DNA of 64,000 nucleotides, from the NCBI GenBank assembly GCA_017645945.1, contig JAGCNL010000051.1, forward strand, positions 1 to 64,000, read 5' to 3'. Of this stretch, positions 10,721-19,297 are shown one piece after another (positions within the stretch are counted from its first letter, which is position 1; each line of letters opens with the position of its first letter). The position numbers were made by a program, and so were the translations under genes. Source of the DNA: Salinivirgaceae bacterium (lineage in GTDB: Bacteria > Bacteroidota > Bacteroidia > Bacteroidales > SZUA-534). The notes under the pieces are model-generated. The model saw nothing but the letters and a program-made list of their open reading frames with translations. It was not told the DNA's origin and searched no databases.

Positions 10721-13579
10721 TTATCTAACCACATCACATGAATCTCCAATATCAAATTTGAAATTACAATCCCCTTTAACCAGTCCTCCAAGCACACGGT
10801 ATCGTCCACCAACTTCACCTGCCATATATAGAGGATTGGGTAATTGAGCTTCAAGAATTGTTGCAACGCTAATATCAAGTATACTCAATTTTTTATTTTT
10901 ATAATGCATGCCTATATCGCCTTGAACATATGCGTATGTTTGCCCAGTAGCATACCATCCGTTTATTCCCAATACATCACTACTACCGCGGCAATGGGCA
11001 TTCCTCCCATAATTGACAAGCATTAAATCGAACCCAACGCCAGCACCAAAAGAACCATAGAAAATTGAAAATTCGCGGTTAGGCATAGATACATCCAAAC
11101 TCGCACCAAATGCAAAACCACCCGCATTGCTCAACGTTGAAGTGTTGCGGCATTCGTTATAATCAATTCGGCCTAAAATGCTTGACACATTTGATGGGGG
11201 CGATGGTATTCCTGGAATGTCAAAATTGCCTGTAACAAAATATGAATTGGCTTCCGCTATTCCTACAAATTTTATTCCGATAGGATTTTGGGGTGTACCC
11301 ATAAAAACTTTCCATCTTCCATCGTCAAAATATATCTCACCATGTCCCGCGTAATTCCCCGACTGTGCGCCTGTTAGTATACCTGCTATATTCAAATATA
11401 TATCAAGGGTTCCAAAGAACGATTTGTTTATTGCGTCATATTCAGAATACATTTTTGCATACATTTTGCTATCAGATGGTTTAACTGTAGGGGAATATTG
11501 TGTCAGCAATAAGGCATCTCCAGAAAACGATACTTTGTTTAGCCCGCCTGTTGCTAAGAAACTTATCTCAAATCCTGCTTTCACATTAAGTACCGATTCT
11601 GAACCAACCGCTAATAAAACTGATGCATTAAGTCCAATCCCCACATTTTTGTCAGGCACATATCTGTCTCCTGATAAAAATTGTCCTGGATTCGAATTTG
11701 AAATCGTTTTAGCCGTTGCTTTGAAATCAAATTCAACAGAACTGTCGTGTACATGATTCATATGATAAAATGCGCCTCCGCCAAACCCGTTCATGGTCAC
11801 CGCTGTAAAAATTGGAATACCTGGCGTAAAACAGGCAAATGCATCGGCATACCAATATTTGTATCCATTAACATTACCGAATTGAGCAGTTGCTTCAACT
11901 CCAATTTTGTCAAGAATCTTCATCTTAATATTGCCTTTCATGCCATCACCATAAACAATGTCGGAGTTGTACATTATAAGTGCCCCCTCCATTTCAAAGG
12001 CTTTATAACTTATTTTATTTAAATAGAACGAATTGAATTCTGTCTTATCATATTTCCATGATACTATCCCTTTGCCAGTATTTTTCTTCCCGTATATTGT
12101 AAAATTACCAGTCGCTCCGAATCCTTTGTCTTCTTTATTCATTAATGAAACAGTAATGCCGAATTTTAATCCTGGACTGTTGTCATTCTTATTATAGCCA
12201 ATATTGCTGATTTGAATTGGAAATCCTTTCATGACACCAACTTTCGCCGTAAACGATTTTATATCAAAATTCGGCGCAACATTTTGTATTGATAGTTTTT
12301 CAAATTTCACATTGGCAACATCAACTTGACTATTTGTTTTAATAGCCATTTCTCCATTAAGTTCGGCGCGAATAACGAACTCTTTTTCCTCTTTTGATAC
12401 AGTAATGGATGAGTTTTCTGCTATCGACACTTCAGCAGCCCATATATCAAATTTCGTTTTGTCAGGTGGGGTTACAGAAAAACGATAATTACCATTTCGG
12501 TCTATCAATGCTTCATATGGCATTGGTGTCGGTTTTTCTGATACAGGCAAAACCAATCCACCGCCAAAGCCTAATTTATCAAGATTCCCTGCCGTAAATG
12601 CTAAAGAAAAAGTGTTGATTGAAATTGGCCATCCTGATAAATCTCCTTTATCTTGTGGTAAAACATTTGTCGCAGCAACGCTTCCTGTAATACCTTGGTC
12701 ATCAATAAGCATGTCGTATGCAGCAATACCAATATTATTACCATCTTTACAGAATTGTTTTGGTAACTTCATTTCCAAATTGCTGATATACACGCCTCTC
12801 CATAAATCAATACTTCCCTCCAATTCTTTATTAACATAACTACTTGTTGTGTTTCCAAAATCAGGATTCATTTCATCGCTTAAATCTATGGTTATATCAT
12901 TCGCATAAAAGCTGAATCCATCCAATCCTGCAATTTGGAATGGGTCTAAAGTCGCAGAAATCAGGATGTTATTCGGATTTGGAATTATTCCATTGAATTT
13001 TGCCGTAACTGTATCTGAATCTATTACTTCTCTCGTTTCTGCATTCTCCTTTTTGAATATGTTTGTAGGTAGTGTGATGATAGCACTAATAGATGTTTCC
13101 TTGTATCCATTGCAATCAAAAACGACATAAGTGTCACGTGGGTCTAATCGCATAACCATATTTCCCAAATCAATTGGTCTTGTCGATACCAATTGTAATT
13201 TGGCATTGATGAATCCGACGGGTGTGTAAATTACATCATCCGCCATAAACATTATCGGTTTATCTTGCCCAGCAAAGTCTATCGCCATATACGCCTGCAT
13301 TTTTGCACCTTTGGCATCACAAACTGCATTGTCAAGTATTACGGTCATTTCTGTTTCACCAAATGTTTTCTTAATACCAACAGGCAGATTGTGAGGCGTG
13401 TTTTCGTCAAAAACATCTACATAGGCGTTTTGCTCTTTTACAGTTTGAACTACCCCCGCGATTTTACTTTCCCACTCATCAATTGTTTTTAACTCTGTAG
13501 CATTGGCGTATGACAGAAAACAAGTGATTAACGCTATGGCTGATAATATTTTATTTGAAAACCTCACTGTATTTGACAT
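10721..13579 (-). CDS. Large beta-rich secreted protein of unknown function (952 aa)
   Basis: The ATG at 13579 (MSNTVRFSNKILSAIALITC..., cleavage near SYANA) overlaps the end of the preceding gene by 29 bases; an in-frame TTG 21 bases upstream is the other possible start. After the signal peptide the sequence is dominated by alternating hydrophobic/polar strands and Gly-rich turns, for example GFGGGLVLPV, FNGEFxF-like strands and many x-G-x-F patterns. I see no catalytic motif and no T9SS C-terminal domain. The last part (GASLDVSMPNREFSIFYGSF onward) looks like outer-membrane beta structure, so a barrel or beta-solenoid at the cell surface is possible. I do not recognise the family. The tight spacing on both sides makes it a core member of the six-gene cluster. 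Confidence 0.8.
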   Translation of the reverse strand: MSNTVRFSNKILSAIALITCFLSYANATELKTIDEWESKIAGVVQTVKEQNAYVDVFDENTPHNLPVGIKKTFGETEMTVILDNAVCDAKGAKMQAYMAIDFAGQDKPIMFMADDVIYTPVGFINAKLQLVSTRPIDLGNMVMRLDPRDTYVVFDCNGYKETSISAIITLPTNIFKKENAETREVIDSDTVTAKFNGIIPNPNNILISATLDPFQIAGLDGFSFYANDITIDLSDEMNPDFGNTTSSYVNKELEGSIDLWRGVYISNLEMKLPKQFCKDGNNIGIAAYDMLIDDQGITGSVAATNVLPQDKGDLSGWPISINTFSLAFTAGNLDKLGFGGGLVLPVSEKPTPMPYEALIDRNGNYRFSVTPPDKTKFDIWAAEVSIAENSSITVSKEEKEFVIRAELNGEMAIKTNSQVDVANVKFEKLSIQNVAPNFDIKSFTAKVGVMKGFPIQISNIGYNKNDNSPGLKFGITVSLMNKEDKGFGATGNFTIYGKKNTGKGIVSWKYDKTEFNSFYLNKISYKAFEMEGALIMYNSDIVYGDGMKGNIKMKILDKIGVEATAQFGNVNGYKYWYADAFACFTPGIPIFTAVTMNGFGGGAFYHMNHVHDSSVEFDFKATAKTISNSNPGQFLSGDRYVPDKNVGIGLNASVLLAVGSESVLNVKAGFEISFLATGGLNKVSFSGDALLLTQYSPTVKPSDSKMYAKMYSEYDAINKSFFGTLDIYLNIAGILTGAQSGNYAGHGEIYFDDGRWKVFMGTPQNPIGIKFVGIAEANSYFVTGNFDIPGIPSPPSNVSSILGRIDYNECRNTSTLSNAGGFAFGASLDVSMPNREFSIFYGSFGAGVGFDLMLVNYGRNAHCRGSSDVLGINGWYATGQTYAYVQGDIGMHYKNKKLSILDISVATILEAQLPNPLYMAGEVGGRYRVLGGLVKGDCNFKFDIGDSCDVVR

Positions 13580-15302
13580 TAAAATTGTATCTGTATCCAA
13601 CGGTGAATGTCAGGTCGTTTACCCGTCCTTGATTTTTCGCCAGTCTGTTTTGTTCCGAAAACGACAAGTCAAATTGATGATGTTCCTTTAGTGTGTATGT
13701 GCTGCCAGCTCTGAATATCCATACCGCCGAATTATTATTGGTTATCAGCTCATTATTGTAAGATAGGGAAGTCGTTATTCTCAACTTGTTTTCAAGCCAA
13801 CCTTTATTCCCGCCAATAGTTGGCCCGACTGTAAGTGCATCGTCCATTTCTGGAATCTTATTGTAATTCCCATTTAAAGAAAAGAAAACACCTAAATTCA
13901 TGTTCTGCACATTCATATTGTATGACACATTTCCATTATAGAATTGCGTCCCAGGCTTGTGCAATTTGTTTTGCTGCATTGTCTGATTCTGAATAGTCGC
14001 ATTAACATTAAGTGTCTTTTGCACATTCTTATCATCTTCACTCCCCAAACGGCACGAAATGTTGGCTGAAACCGATTGGTTGATTTGAGTGAATTTTAGT
14101 GTATCAATGTTTTGATATGGGTCAGAGGCATTAATATTGTCAAATTCGTTTTTAATGTACGTGTAGCCAGTGAAATTGGAGTAACTTAATGATACACTCG
14201 TTTTCTCACTCATGGCATACTGCATATTAAGACTGCCAATAAGTTTTTTTGTGCTTGACATATTTGTTCTGTCCAAGTCGTTTCGTTGGAAGCCAATCCT
14301 GCCGCTTATGTTCAATGTTTCTTTAAGCAAAATTGTTGACGCATCAAAGGTTATATTCTCAAAGTCATTTGTGAAATAATATGCTCCCAATGTCTCATAT
14401 CCAGGATTCACTCTTTCATACGATACTCCAAGCCCGTATCCTTGTCCTGTATATTTAAGCGCACTCTTATATGCACAATAATATATGGTTGATATTGTGT
14501 TTTTTTGCAAAAATTGCGTCACTCTGAAAATACGCTCGCCATCTTTTTTTTTCTCCTTATTTCTCGTGTCAGTATTCAAGGCAGACGTGGAAAACTCACC
14601 ATTGAACGTGAATCGTTCGCCAACAGGTTCGGAAACACTTATGCTGAATGCCAGATCGCTTTGTGGATATAGTTGCGTTTTAACAGGTTGTGCAGATAAT
14701 GAACTTTCATCATCCCAAGCCTTGAACAAAACGAGTTTAATGCTCCCATGACCTAAATACTCGACACTGGTTGCATATCCATATCGCGCGTAAGCTGGAA
14801 CATTGTATGTGTTTGTTGTGTCTTCTTCGACGGGCTTCAATAATCGTCCATACATTACCGCATATTTCCATGGAATGTCAGGCGATACTTCTATGCCCAA
14901 ACCTAAAAACTGGTGCCCGCTTAACGTATAATCAGAAAACGACATTGAGTTGTATCCAATATATGCCTTTATCCATTTGTAAGACGGTGCCATTCCAAAT
15001 TGGTTAAAGTTAAAAGGTTGCGACCAATTGGCTTTGTAGTTTGAGTATGTGAAACTTATTGGGCAGTTGACAACATTATACAAATTCAGATTGACATTGC
15101 CTGTTACTACGAAAGAGAACGGTTCCCGTGTTGACAATGTGTCTTTGCTACGGTAGAACACGCTATTCACATTGACACCGCCGCTTATTGTAACAGGCTC
15201 ATCCTCTGAAATTCCAGATAATTCTTGTGAATACGACATAAACAGCATCATCATTAACGGAAAAGCAAGTAGAACTTTAAGGTACATTTTAGTAACCCGC
15301 AT
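13551..15302 (-). CDS. Putative outer-membrane beta-barrel protein (583 aa)
   Basis: The start ATG at 15302 gives MRVTKMYLKVLLAFPLMMML with cleavage near FMSYSQ; a second ATG at 15287, directly behind the upstream stop, is also possible. The mature protein is a long series of amphipathic strands rich in Tyr, Asn, Ser and Gly (FSFVVTGNVNLNLYNVVNCP, KWIKAYIGYNSMSFSDYTLS), and it ends with strands such as FTVGYRYNFNVKYSEVFK. That is typical of outer-membrane beta-barrels of the phylum. No TonB plug or carboxypeptidase-like domain is visible, so it is not an ordinary SusC-type receptor. In known SprB loci a PorP/SprF-type outer-membrane protein accompanies the adhesin; this barrel could play such a part, but I see no specific PorP/SprF signature. 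Confidence 0.8.
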   Translation of the reverse strand: MRVTKMYLKVLLAFPLMMMLFMSYSQELSGISEDEPVTISGGVNVNSVFYRSKDTLSTREPFSFVVTGNVNLNLYNVVNCPISFTYSNYKANWSQPFNFNQFGMAPSYKWIKAYIGYNSMSFSDYTLSGHQFLGLGIEVSPDIPWKYAVMYGRLLKPVEEDTTNTYNVPAYARYGYATSVEYLGHGSIKLVLFKAWDDESSLSAQPVKTQLYPQSDLAFSISVSEPVGERFTFNGEFSTSALNTDTRNKEKKKDGERIFRVTQFLQKNTISTIYYCAYKSALKYTGQGYGLGVSYERVNPGYETLGAYYFTNDFENITFDASTILLKETLNISGRIGFQRNDLDRTNMSSTKKLIGSLNMQYAMSEKTSVSLSYSNFTGYTYIKNEFDNINASDPYQNIDTLKFTQINQSVSANISCRLGSEDDKNVQKTLNVNATIQNQTMQQNKLHKPGTQFYNGNVSYNMNVQNMNLGVFFSLNGNYNKIPEMDDALTVGPTIGGNKGWLENKLRITTSLSYNNELITNNNSAVWIFRAGSTYTLKEHHQFDLSFSEQNRLAKNQGRVNDLTFTVGYRYNFNVKYSEVFK

Positions 15303-16209
15303 CAATTATTCTGTAATTCGGATTCGCCATTAGCCACGTGCGCATCTTTTTAATATCGGACTTTGAAAAATCGTCATCCTTTTCTCCGTCCTCGTCACGG
15401 TCAATAGGAATGTCCTCAATATAATCGGCAAGCTCATACATGATAAAATATGCGCACGGTATTTGCCTCTCGCTAATGGGACTGCGGCTCACACACTTGC
15501 ACTCGTCAGTCATCGCCTCATTTATTATCCAGTCATATATCGGGCGTTGTCGCGTATAAAGCAAGTCGGGCAGTATCAAATCAACAAAATCCAACGAAGG
15601 CTTAATTTTCGCAATACGGGAAAGAACTTTCTGTATCGATGCTTCGTCGTTCAACCTGCATAGAGCTAAATCAATATACCATCGCTGCTCCACTGCACAT
15701 ATCGCCCGTTTGTCCTTCAATACTGAAATCATATTTTCAGAACCGACATAGCCGCCTATCAGGAAAAACTTTTCCGCGAAAAACATTCCGCGCTCAACAA
15801 TTTGCTCAAGCATACGTTGCGCCTTGTCGCTAAAGAGTTTTTTGTCAAAGCATATCAGTCCCTGCCATGCGTTTTGAACCACAATGCTTGCCGAATCATT
15901 ACACGACCGCAACAGGTCCTCCACAACCATCATCCTCGCCGAATCATTTGCACATCGCAGAGCGGCTTTAGCTGCATATCGGTATGCCTGACATCTAATG
16001 TCTGGTAAACTGTCCGAATAATAATTACCCGCAGCAACTATTGTAGATAAAGCATTTTCTACCGAGCAAAAAAATCCATATTCATAACTTTCAACTTCAT
16101 TGTTGCGCATCTGCGACATTACCACATTCATCTTACCCGATACATCTTCCGCTTTCGTCATTGTACACAATGATAACAGAGCCAATGATACATAAATATA
16201 TTTCTTCAT
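15289..16209 (-). CDS. Secreted alpha-helical repeat protein, first gene of the surface cluster (306 aa)
   Basis: The protein starts MKKYIYVSLALLSLCTMTKA, a clean signal peptide. The rest is helical with repeated Ala/Leu/Cys-rich helices (CQAYRYAAKAALRCANDSAR, VVQNAWQGLICFDKKLFSDK) resembling HEAT or other alpha-solenoid repeats. Near the C-terminus an acidic stretch DRDEDGEKDDD could bind calcium or act as a linker; this is only a possibility. The stop codon lies inside the start region of the barrel gene (14-base overlap), which indicates translational coupling. No enzyme motif is visible. I found no convincing TAnnTTTG promoter box directly upstream. Confidence 0.75.
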   Translation of the reverse strand: MKKYIYVSLALLSLCTMTKAEDVSGKMNVVMSQMRNNEVESYEYGFFCSVENALSTIVAAGNYYSDSLPDIRCQAYRYAAKAALRCANDSARMMVVEDLLRSCNDSASIVVQNAWQGLICFDKKLFSDKAQRMLEQIVERGMFFAEKFFLIGGYVGSENMISVLKDKRAICAVEQRWYIDLALCRLNDEASIQKVLSRIAKIKPSLDFVDLILPDLLYTRQRPIYDWIINEAMTDECKCVSRSPISERQIPCAYFIMYELADYIEDIPIDRDEDGEKDDDFSKSDIKKMRTWLMANPNYRIIDAGY

Positions 16210-16576
16210 TCAATAAACACGTTACAAAACGACCTATAGCACCGATAAAAATAGCATTTTTTTTATACGTTTTCATATTGATGTCTTAAGAAGGTAATCA
16301 ATTCATTTACAATCACTTACATATATTCCTCATTTTCATTGCTCATGTTTGCCAGAAAAAGTAATCATCTAATACGTAATGACGAACAATACCATACATA
16401 CATTCATTCATTTCTTGCCAGATAATTCTTTCCCCAATCTAACTCCGCGTGCATTTATTGTCAAGACGGCGGTATCCGCGTCTTGACAACCGCGAGCCCC
16501 AAACGACCAAATAAAAACTTAATGCTCGCTTAAATGCAGGCTGCGTTTTCGGTTTGGGAAAAAAATTATCTAAAAA
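16210..16576. other. AT-rich intergenic region at the left side of the mobile element
   Basis: This 367-base stretch separates the divergent surface cluster and HNH gene. It is AT-rich and carries no supported ORF. The only clear structure is the inverted repeat at 16458-16489. The left end of the integrated element should lie here, but I could not define it by a long direct repeat. Confidence 0.6.
16458..16489 (+). repeat. Perfect 11-bp inverted repeat with 10-base loop (candidate oriT or hairpin)
   Basis: TTGTCAAGACG at 16458-16468 is repeated in perfect inversion as CGTCTTGACAA at 16479-16489, with the loop GCGGTATCCG. No T-run follows, so a simple terminator is unlikely. It lies about 90 bases upstream of the HNH gene, inside the presumed element. 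It could be the relaxase target (oriT), a protein-binding site, or an RNA hairpin in the leader of the HNH transcript. Confidence 0.6.
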
Positions 16577-16861
16577 ATGGAAAATAAGCAATTTAACTAC
16601 AAAAGATTACTAAAAAGGCCTGAGTGGAAAGAGTACAGAAAAACCATTTTAGAGCGGGACAATTACACCTGCCAAAACTGCAACGAAAAGAAATCGGCGC
16701 ACGAACTGCGGGCACACCACAAAAAGTATATTAAAGGGAATGCCCCCTGGGATCATCCGCAAGAACTGGTTGAAACATTGTGTAACAAATGCCACTGGCG
16801 TTGGCACAAAAAGCACAAGTATTTGATTTTTCTACATAAGAAGCCCGAATTTCCTTCGTGA
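16577..16861 (+). CDS. Small HNH endonuclease (94 aa)
   Basis: The protein has the HNH layout: WKEYRKTILERDNYTCQNC near residues 17-35, the central HHKKYIKGN with the conserved His pair, a downstream Asn/Leu segment, and a second zinc pair CNKCHWRW. The two Cys-x2-Cys pairs would bind the structural zinc and the middle His coordinates the catalytic metal. Stand-alone HNH proteins of this size occur widely in phages and integrative elements as nickases or homing-type nucleases. The gene runs opposite to the mob genes. Its stop TGA overlaps the GTG start of a 47-codon cysteine-rich ORF. A role in element maintenance or transfer is inference. Confidence 0.88.
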   Translation: MENKQFNYKRLLKRPEWKEYRKTILERDNYTCQNCNEKKSAHELRAHHKKYIKGNAPWDHPQELVETLCNKCHWRWHKKHKYLIFLHKKPEFPS

Positions 16862-17001
16862 CTTGTAGTAGGTGCCATGGCGAAGGCCTTCTATATATGT
16901 GTAGCGGAGAATTCTGCAGATGCGAACTATGTGACGGAACGGGCTATATCGAAGAGGAAGACATTGAGCCGTTTGAGGATGATTATCCAAGTCGCCAGTA
17001 A
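16858..17001 (+). CDS. 47-aa cysteine-rich protein with DnaJ-type CxxCxGxG motifs
   Basis: A GTG start overlaps the HNH stop (GTGA), and the frame ends at TAA 16999-17001. The product begins MTCSRCHGEGLLYMC and contains a second motif ELCDGTGYI, ending in an acidic tail EEEDIEPFEDDYPSRQ. The two motifs CSRCHGEG and CELCDGTG match the C-x2-C-x-G-x-G zinc-binding unit of DnaJ, which makes real coding much more likely than chance. The overlap suggests translational coupling with the HNH nuclease. It would be a free zinc knuckle that binds nucleic acid or a partner protein. The end lies 15 bases before the convergent relaxase stop. Confidence 0.72.
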   Translation: MTCSRCHGEGLLYMCSGEFCRCELCDGTGYIEEEDIEPFEDDYPSRQ

Positions 17002-17016
17002 CCGCTTAATTGATAA

Positions 17017-18471
17017 TTACTTAATTAGCTTGCCAAGTCGTTTTTTGATTTTTGTTTCCAAGTCTTCGTCACTATCATCGTCATAAATAACACCTTTGGG
17101 TTCATTTTGGAACGATTTGAAATCGAACATTCCACTGTGCTTGAAAGATGCCGCCAACGAATTGACCAAACTGTCAAGTAATTGATGACCTCTAAGGTTT
17201 GAAACGGTAGAGAGAGGCTCGGTACGGAGTCTCTCCTTTCCCCTTATGTCCGCATTATTTTGCTGTTTATCAGAAACTAAAATGTCAATCATTGTTTTCA
17301 CACTCTCCGCGAAATGCTTATTGGTCGCATTTGTGACCGCTTCGTACAGAAGGGAAGCAACACGGTCATCTGCAAGTAGTTCCGATTCCCCTAATTGCTT
17401 TTTGGCCATCAATAACAAGTTATAACATTTCGCAACGCACTCTCTTTCACCGCCTTTCTTGACAGACACTTTGGATGCAAGCAGATTATTCAGTTGCGCC
17501 CAACTGCACCCTATATCGCTACCTTTGTACTCCAGATTATGCTTGGTGTCGACGAACTTGATGCCATAAACACCACCCGCATTTTCGACATACTCAATCT
17601 TTAAATTGTTTTTCCCCAAGAAACTCTCGAAAGCCTTCTTCGATACAACCTCATATTTTTGCAGCCACCTGAATTTATTCTTCAATTCCGATTTCCTCTG
17701 TTTATCAAAGGCTGCGTTTAATTTCTTATATGTAGGGCTGAATGACGCTGATTGTGTTGTAGGAATGAATATCGATGAAGCAGAAATAGCACGTGTGGTT
17801 TGTTCCTCCTCCTCGTTGATAAGATAATATGAAACTCTTTCTTCCCTAACGTCCATCCCTACGCCATACGACTTCAAGCGTTCTTCAAATGCCTTAATAT
17901 CAAAGCATTTTCGTTCGGCTAATGTATTGGTTATTGCGTCGGTAATGTGTTGGCGCACATTATTCTTGTCAGGAGAGCCCGTAGTAATGCGTTTGGCTTT
18001 GCCCTCTTTCTTCTTTTTGCTTCTATCCACCCTTATCAATCCGTATTTTTCTTCAATCTCCCCCGCAATTTTACCCGTAAGACGGTGTTCTTGATGAACA
18101 TTTTTATACTCCCCATTCCATGAAATCCTAGTTGAGACGATGTGGACATGGGGATGGCTTGTATCCTTATGACGGTAGACCGCATAAGGGTGCTCCCCAA
18201 AACCAAATTTGGTCATAAACTCTTTGGCAATTTGGCTTAATTCATTATCACTCAATTCTTTTTCATCTGAGGGAAAAGATAATGACAGATGAAAAACTGG
18301 TTTTTGGCATCGTCGATTATAACCACTCACTTTTACCAACGTTTCCTTGACATAGTTAGGCGAAACTATATTATTAATGTCTATTAATTCAGCCACGCCT
18401 TCACGGACCTTTTGTTCGTTGTATTCAACGGCTTCTGTCAACGATTTACCAGAGAGTATTTTTGAAATCAT
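17017..18471 (-). CDS. Relaxase / mobilization nuclease, MobP-like (484 aa)
   Basis: This is the nicking enzyme of the mobilizable element. It would cleave oriT and stay bound to the DNA 5' end through a Tyr. The N-terminus MISKILSGKSLTEAVEYNEQ has a candidate nucleophile Tyr17. The metal-binding histidines lie in HKDTSHPHVHIVSTRI (His101, His106, His108, His110), the HxH signature of Pfam Relaxase (PF03432). A basic linker (about residues 150-165) and a poorly conserved C-terminal half follow. The start codon overlaps the stop of the MobC-like gene by 4 bases (ATGA), so the two are translated together. Length is normal for mobilization proteins of Bacteroidota; no coupling protein or mating apparatus is present, so transfer would need a helper element. 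Confidence 0.92.
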   Translation of the reverse strand: MISKILSGKSLTEAVEYNEQKVREGVAELIDINNIVSPNYVKETLVKVSGYNRRCQKPVFHLSLSFPSDEKELSDNELSQIAKEFMTKFGFGEHPYAVYRHKDTSHPHVHIVSTRISWNGEYKNVHQEHRLTGKIAGEIEEKYGLIRVDRSKKKKEGKAKRITTGSPDKNNVRQHITDAITNTLAERKCFDIKAFEERLKSYGVGMDVREERVSYYLINEEEEQTTRAISASSIFIPTTQSASFSPTYKKLNAAFDKQRKSELKNKFRWLQKYEVVSKKAFESFLGKNNLKIEYVENAGGVYGIKFVDTKHNLEYKGSDIGCSWAQLNNLLASKVSVKKGGERECVAKCYNLLLMAKKQLGESELLADDRVASLLYEAVTNATNKHFAESVKTMIDILVSDKQQNNADIRGKERLRTEPLSTVSNLRGHQLLDSLVNSLAASFKHSGMFDFKSFQNEPKGVIYDDDSDEDLETKIKKRLGKLIK

Positions 18472-18836
18472 ATAACCTTATTTAAAATTTCTTCCATTAT
18501 TGATACGGCCTTGCTAATATTGTATTTATCAGACAATTTAAGACGAGCTGGTTGACCGCCAATCGAGTCGATGTTACAGCGTTTAGCGATTTGGTTTATG
18601 TTCGTTCCAATTTTCGAAAGTTCAAACAGCAATTTATGCAAATTGGTATCCTCAGTCAGTATTGTAATTCGCCTATCAAAAACCATTGCACGAAGCAAGT
18701 CGCTCATTCCGCGATATTGCGAGGCTTTCAGCTTGACTTGCAATTCTTGAAATTGTTTGTCAGTGACGCACATTTTAAGAGTTTTATTTTTGGCGCCGAT
18801 TGTAAGTCGAGGGCGGCCTCCTTTATTTTTTTTCAT
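18468..18836 (-). CDS. MobC-like relaxosome accessory protein (122 aa)
   Basis: The protein has a basic N-terminus (MKKNKGGRPRLTIGAKNK), a ribbon-helix-helix-like segment (FQELQVKLKASQYRGMSDLL) and the segment ELSKIGTNINQIAKRCN, which is characteristic of MobC / plasmid mobilization relaxosome proteins (PF05713). Such proteins bind oriT and help the relaxase nick. It overlaps the relaxase gene by 4 bases and is itself overlapped at its start by 14 bases with the upstream helix-turn-helix gene, so the three form one translation-coupled unit. Confidence 0.85.
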   Translation of the reverse strand: MKKNKGGRPRLTIGAKNKTLKMCVTDKQFQELQVKLKASQYRGMSDLLRAMVFDRRITILTEDTNLHKLLFELSKIGTNINQIAKRCNIDSIGGQPARLKLSDKYNISKAVSIMEEILNKVI

Positions 18837-19125
18837 TGTTTTTTTTATTCTCCCTCAAAATACTCAGTATCATAGCCTTATCGGCCTTATAGTTGTTTCC
18901 GCCTAGTCGTGTCATTGCTGGGGTGAGAATGCCGCTCTTCTTTAAGCGATATAGTGTACTTCTTGAACAACGAAGGAACCTCATGAGACCTTTGTCATTA
19001 TATACATTATTATTGTCCTCCAATTCTTTCTCACGCTCACGGGCGAAAATGTGCGCGTCCAGAATCGAAATCAACTCGCCAACCGTGAGTTCCGCTAATG
19101 TTTTTTTAGTCAAATCTTTTTTCAT
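18823..19125 (-). CDS. Helix-turn-helix DNA-binding protein (100 aa)
   Basis: I chose the ATG at 19125 (MKKDLTKKTLAELTVGELIS); the frame can be read from a TTG 27 bases earlier. The C-terminal half, MRFLRCSRSTLYRLKKSGIL followed by TPAMTRLGGNNYKADKAMIL, is an excisionase/MerR-like winged helix-turn-helix of the helix_turn_helix_17 kind found in Bacteroidota integrative elements. It probably regulates the mob operon or acts as recombination directionality factor. It is the first gene of the HTH-mobC-relaxase unit. Confidence 0.82.
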   Translation of the reverse strand: MKKDLTKKTLAELTVGELISILDAHIFAREREKELEDNNNVYNDKGLMRFLRCSRSTLYRLKKSGILTPAMTRLGGNNYKADKAMILSILRENKKNNEKK

Positions 19126-19297
19126 GTGCCTACCCTTTTTCTTTTTCGTCAAAAAAAGGGCATCTTAAGCAAAAAACAAATGTTAATTTTCGGGGACGCC
19201 TTGAATAAATAACAGATTATCAAGAAGTTGGCAGGGTATTTTTGGGAAAGATGCATAGGATGTCCATTGTGAACCGATAAGGCATGTTTTTTTGATA

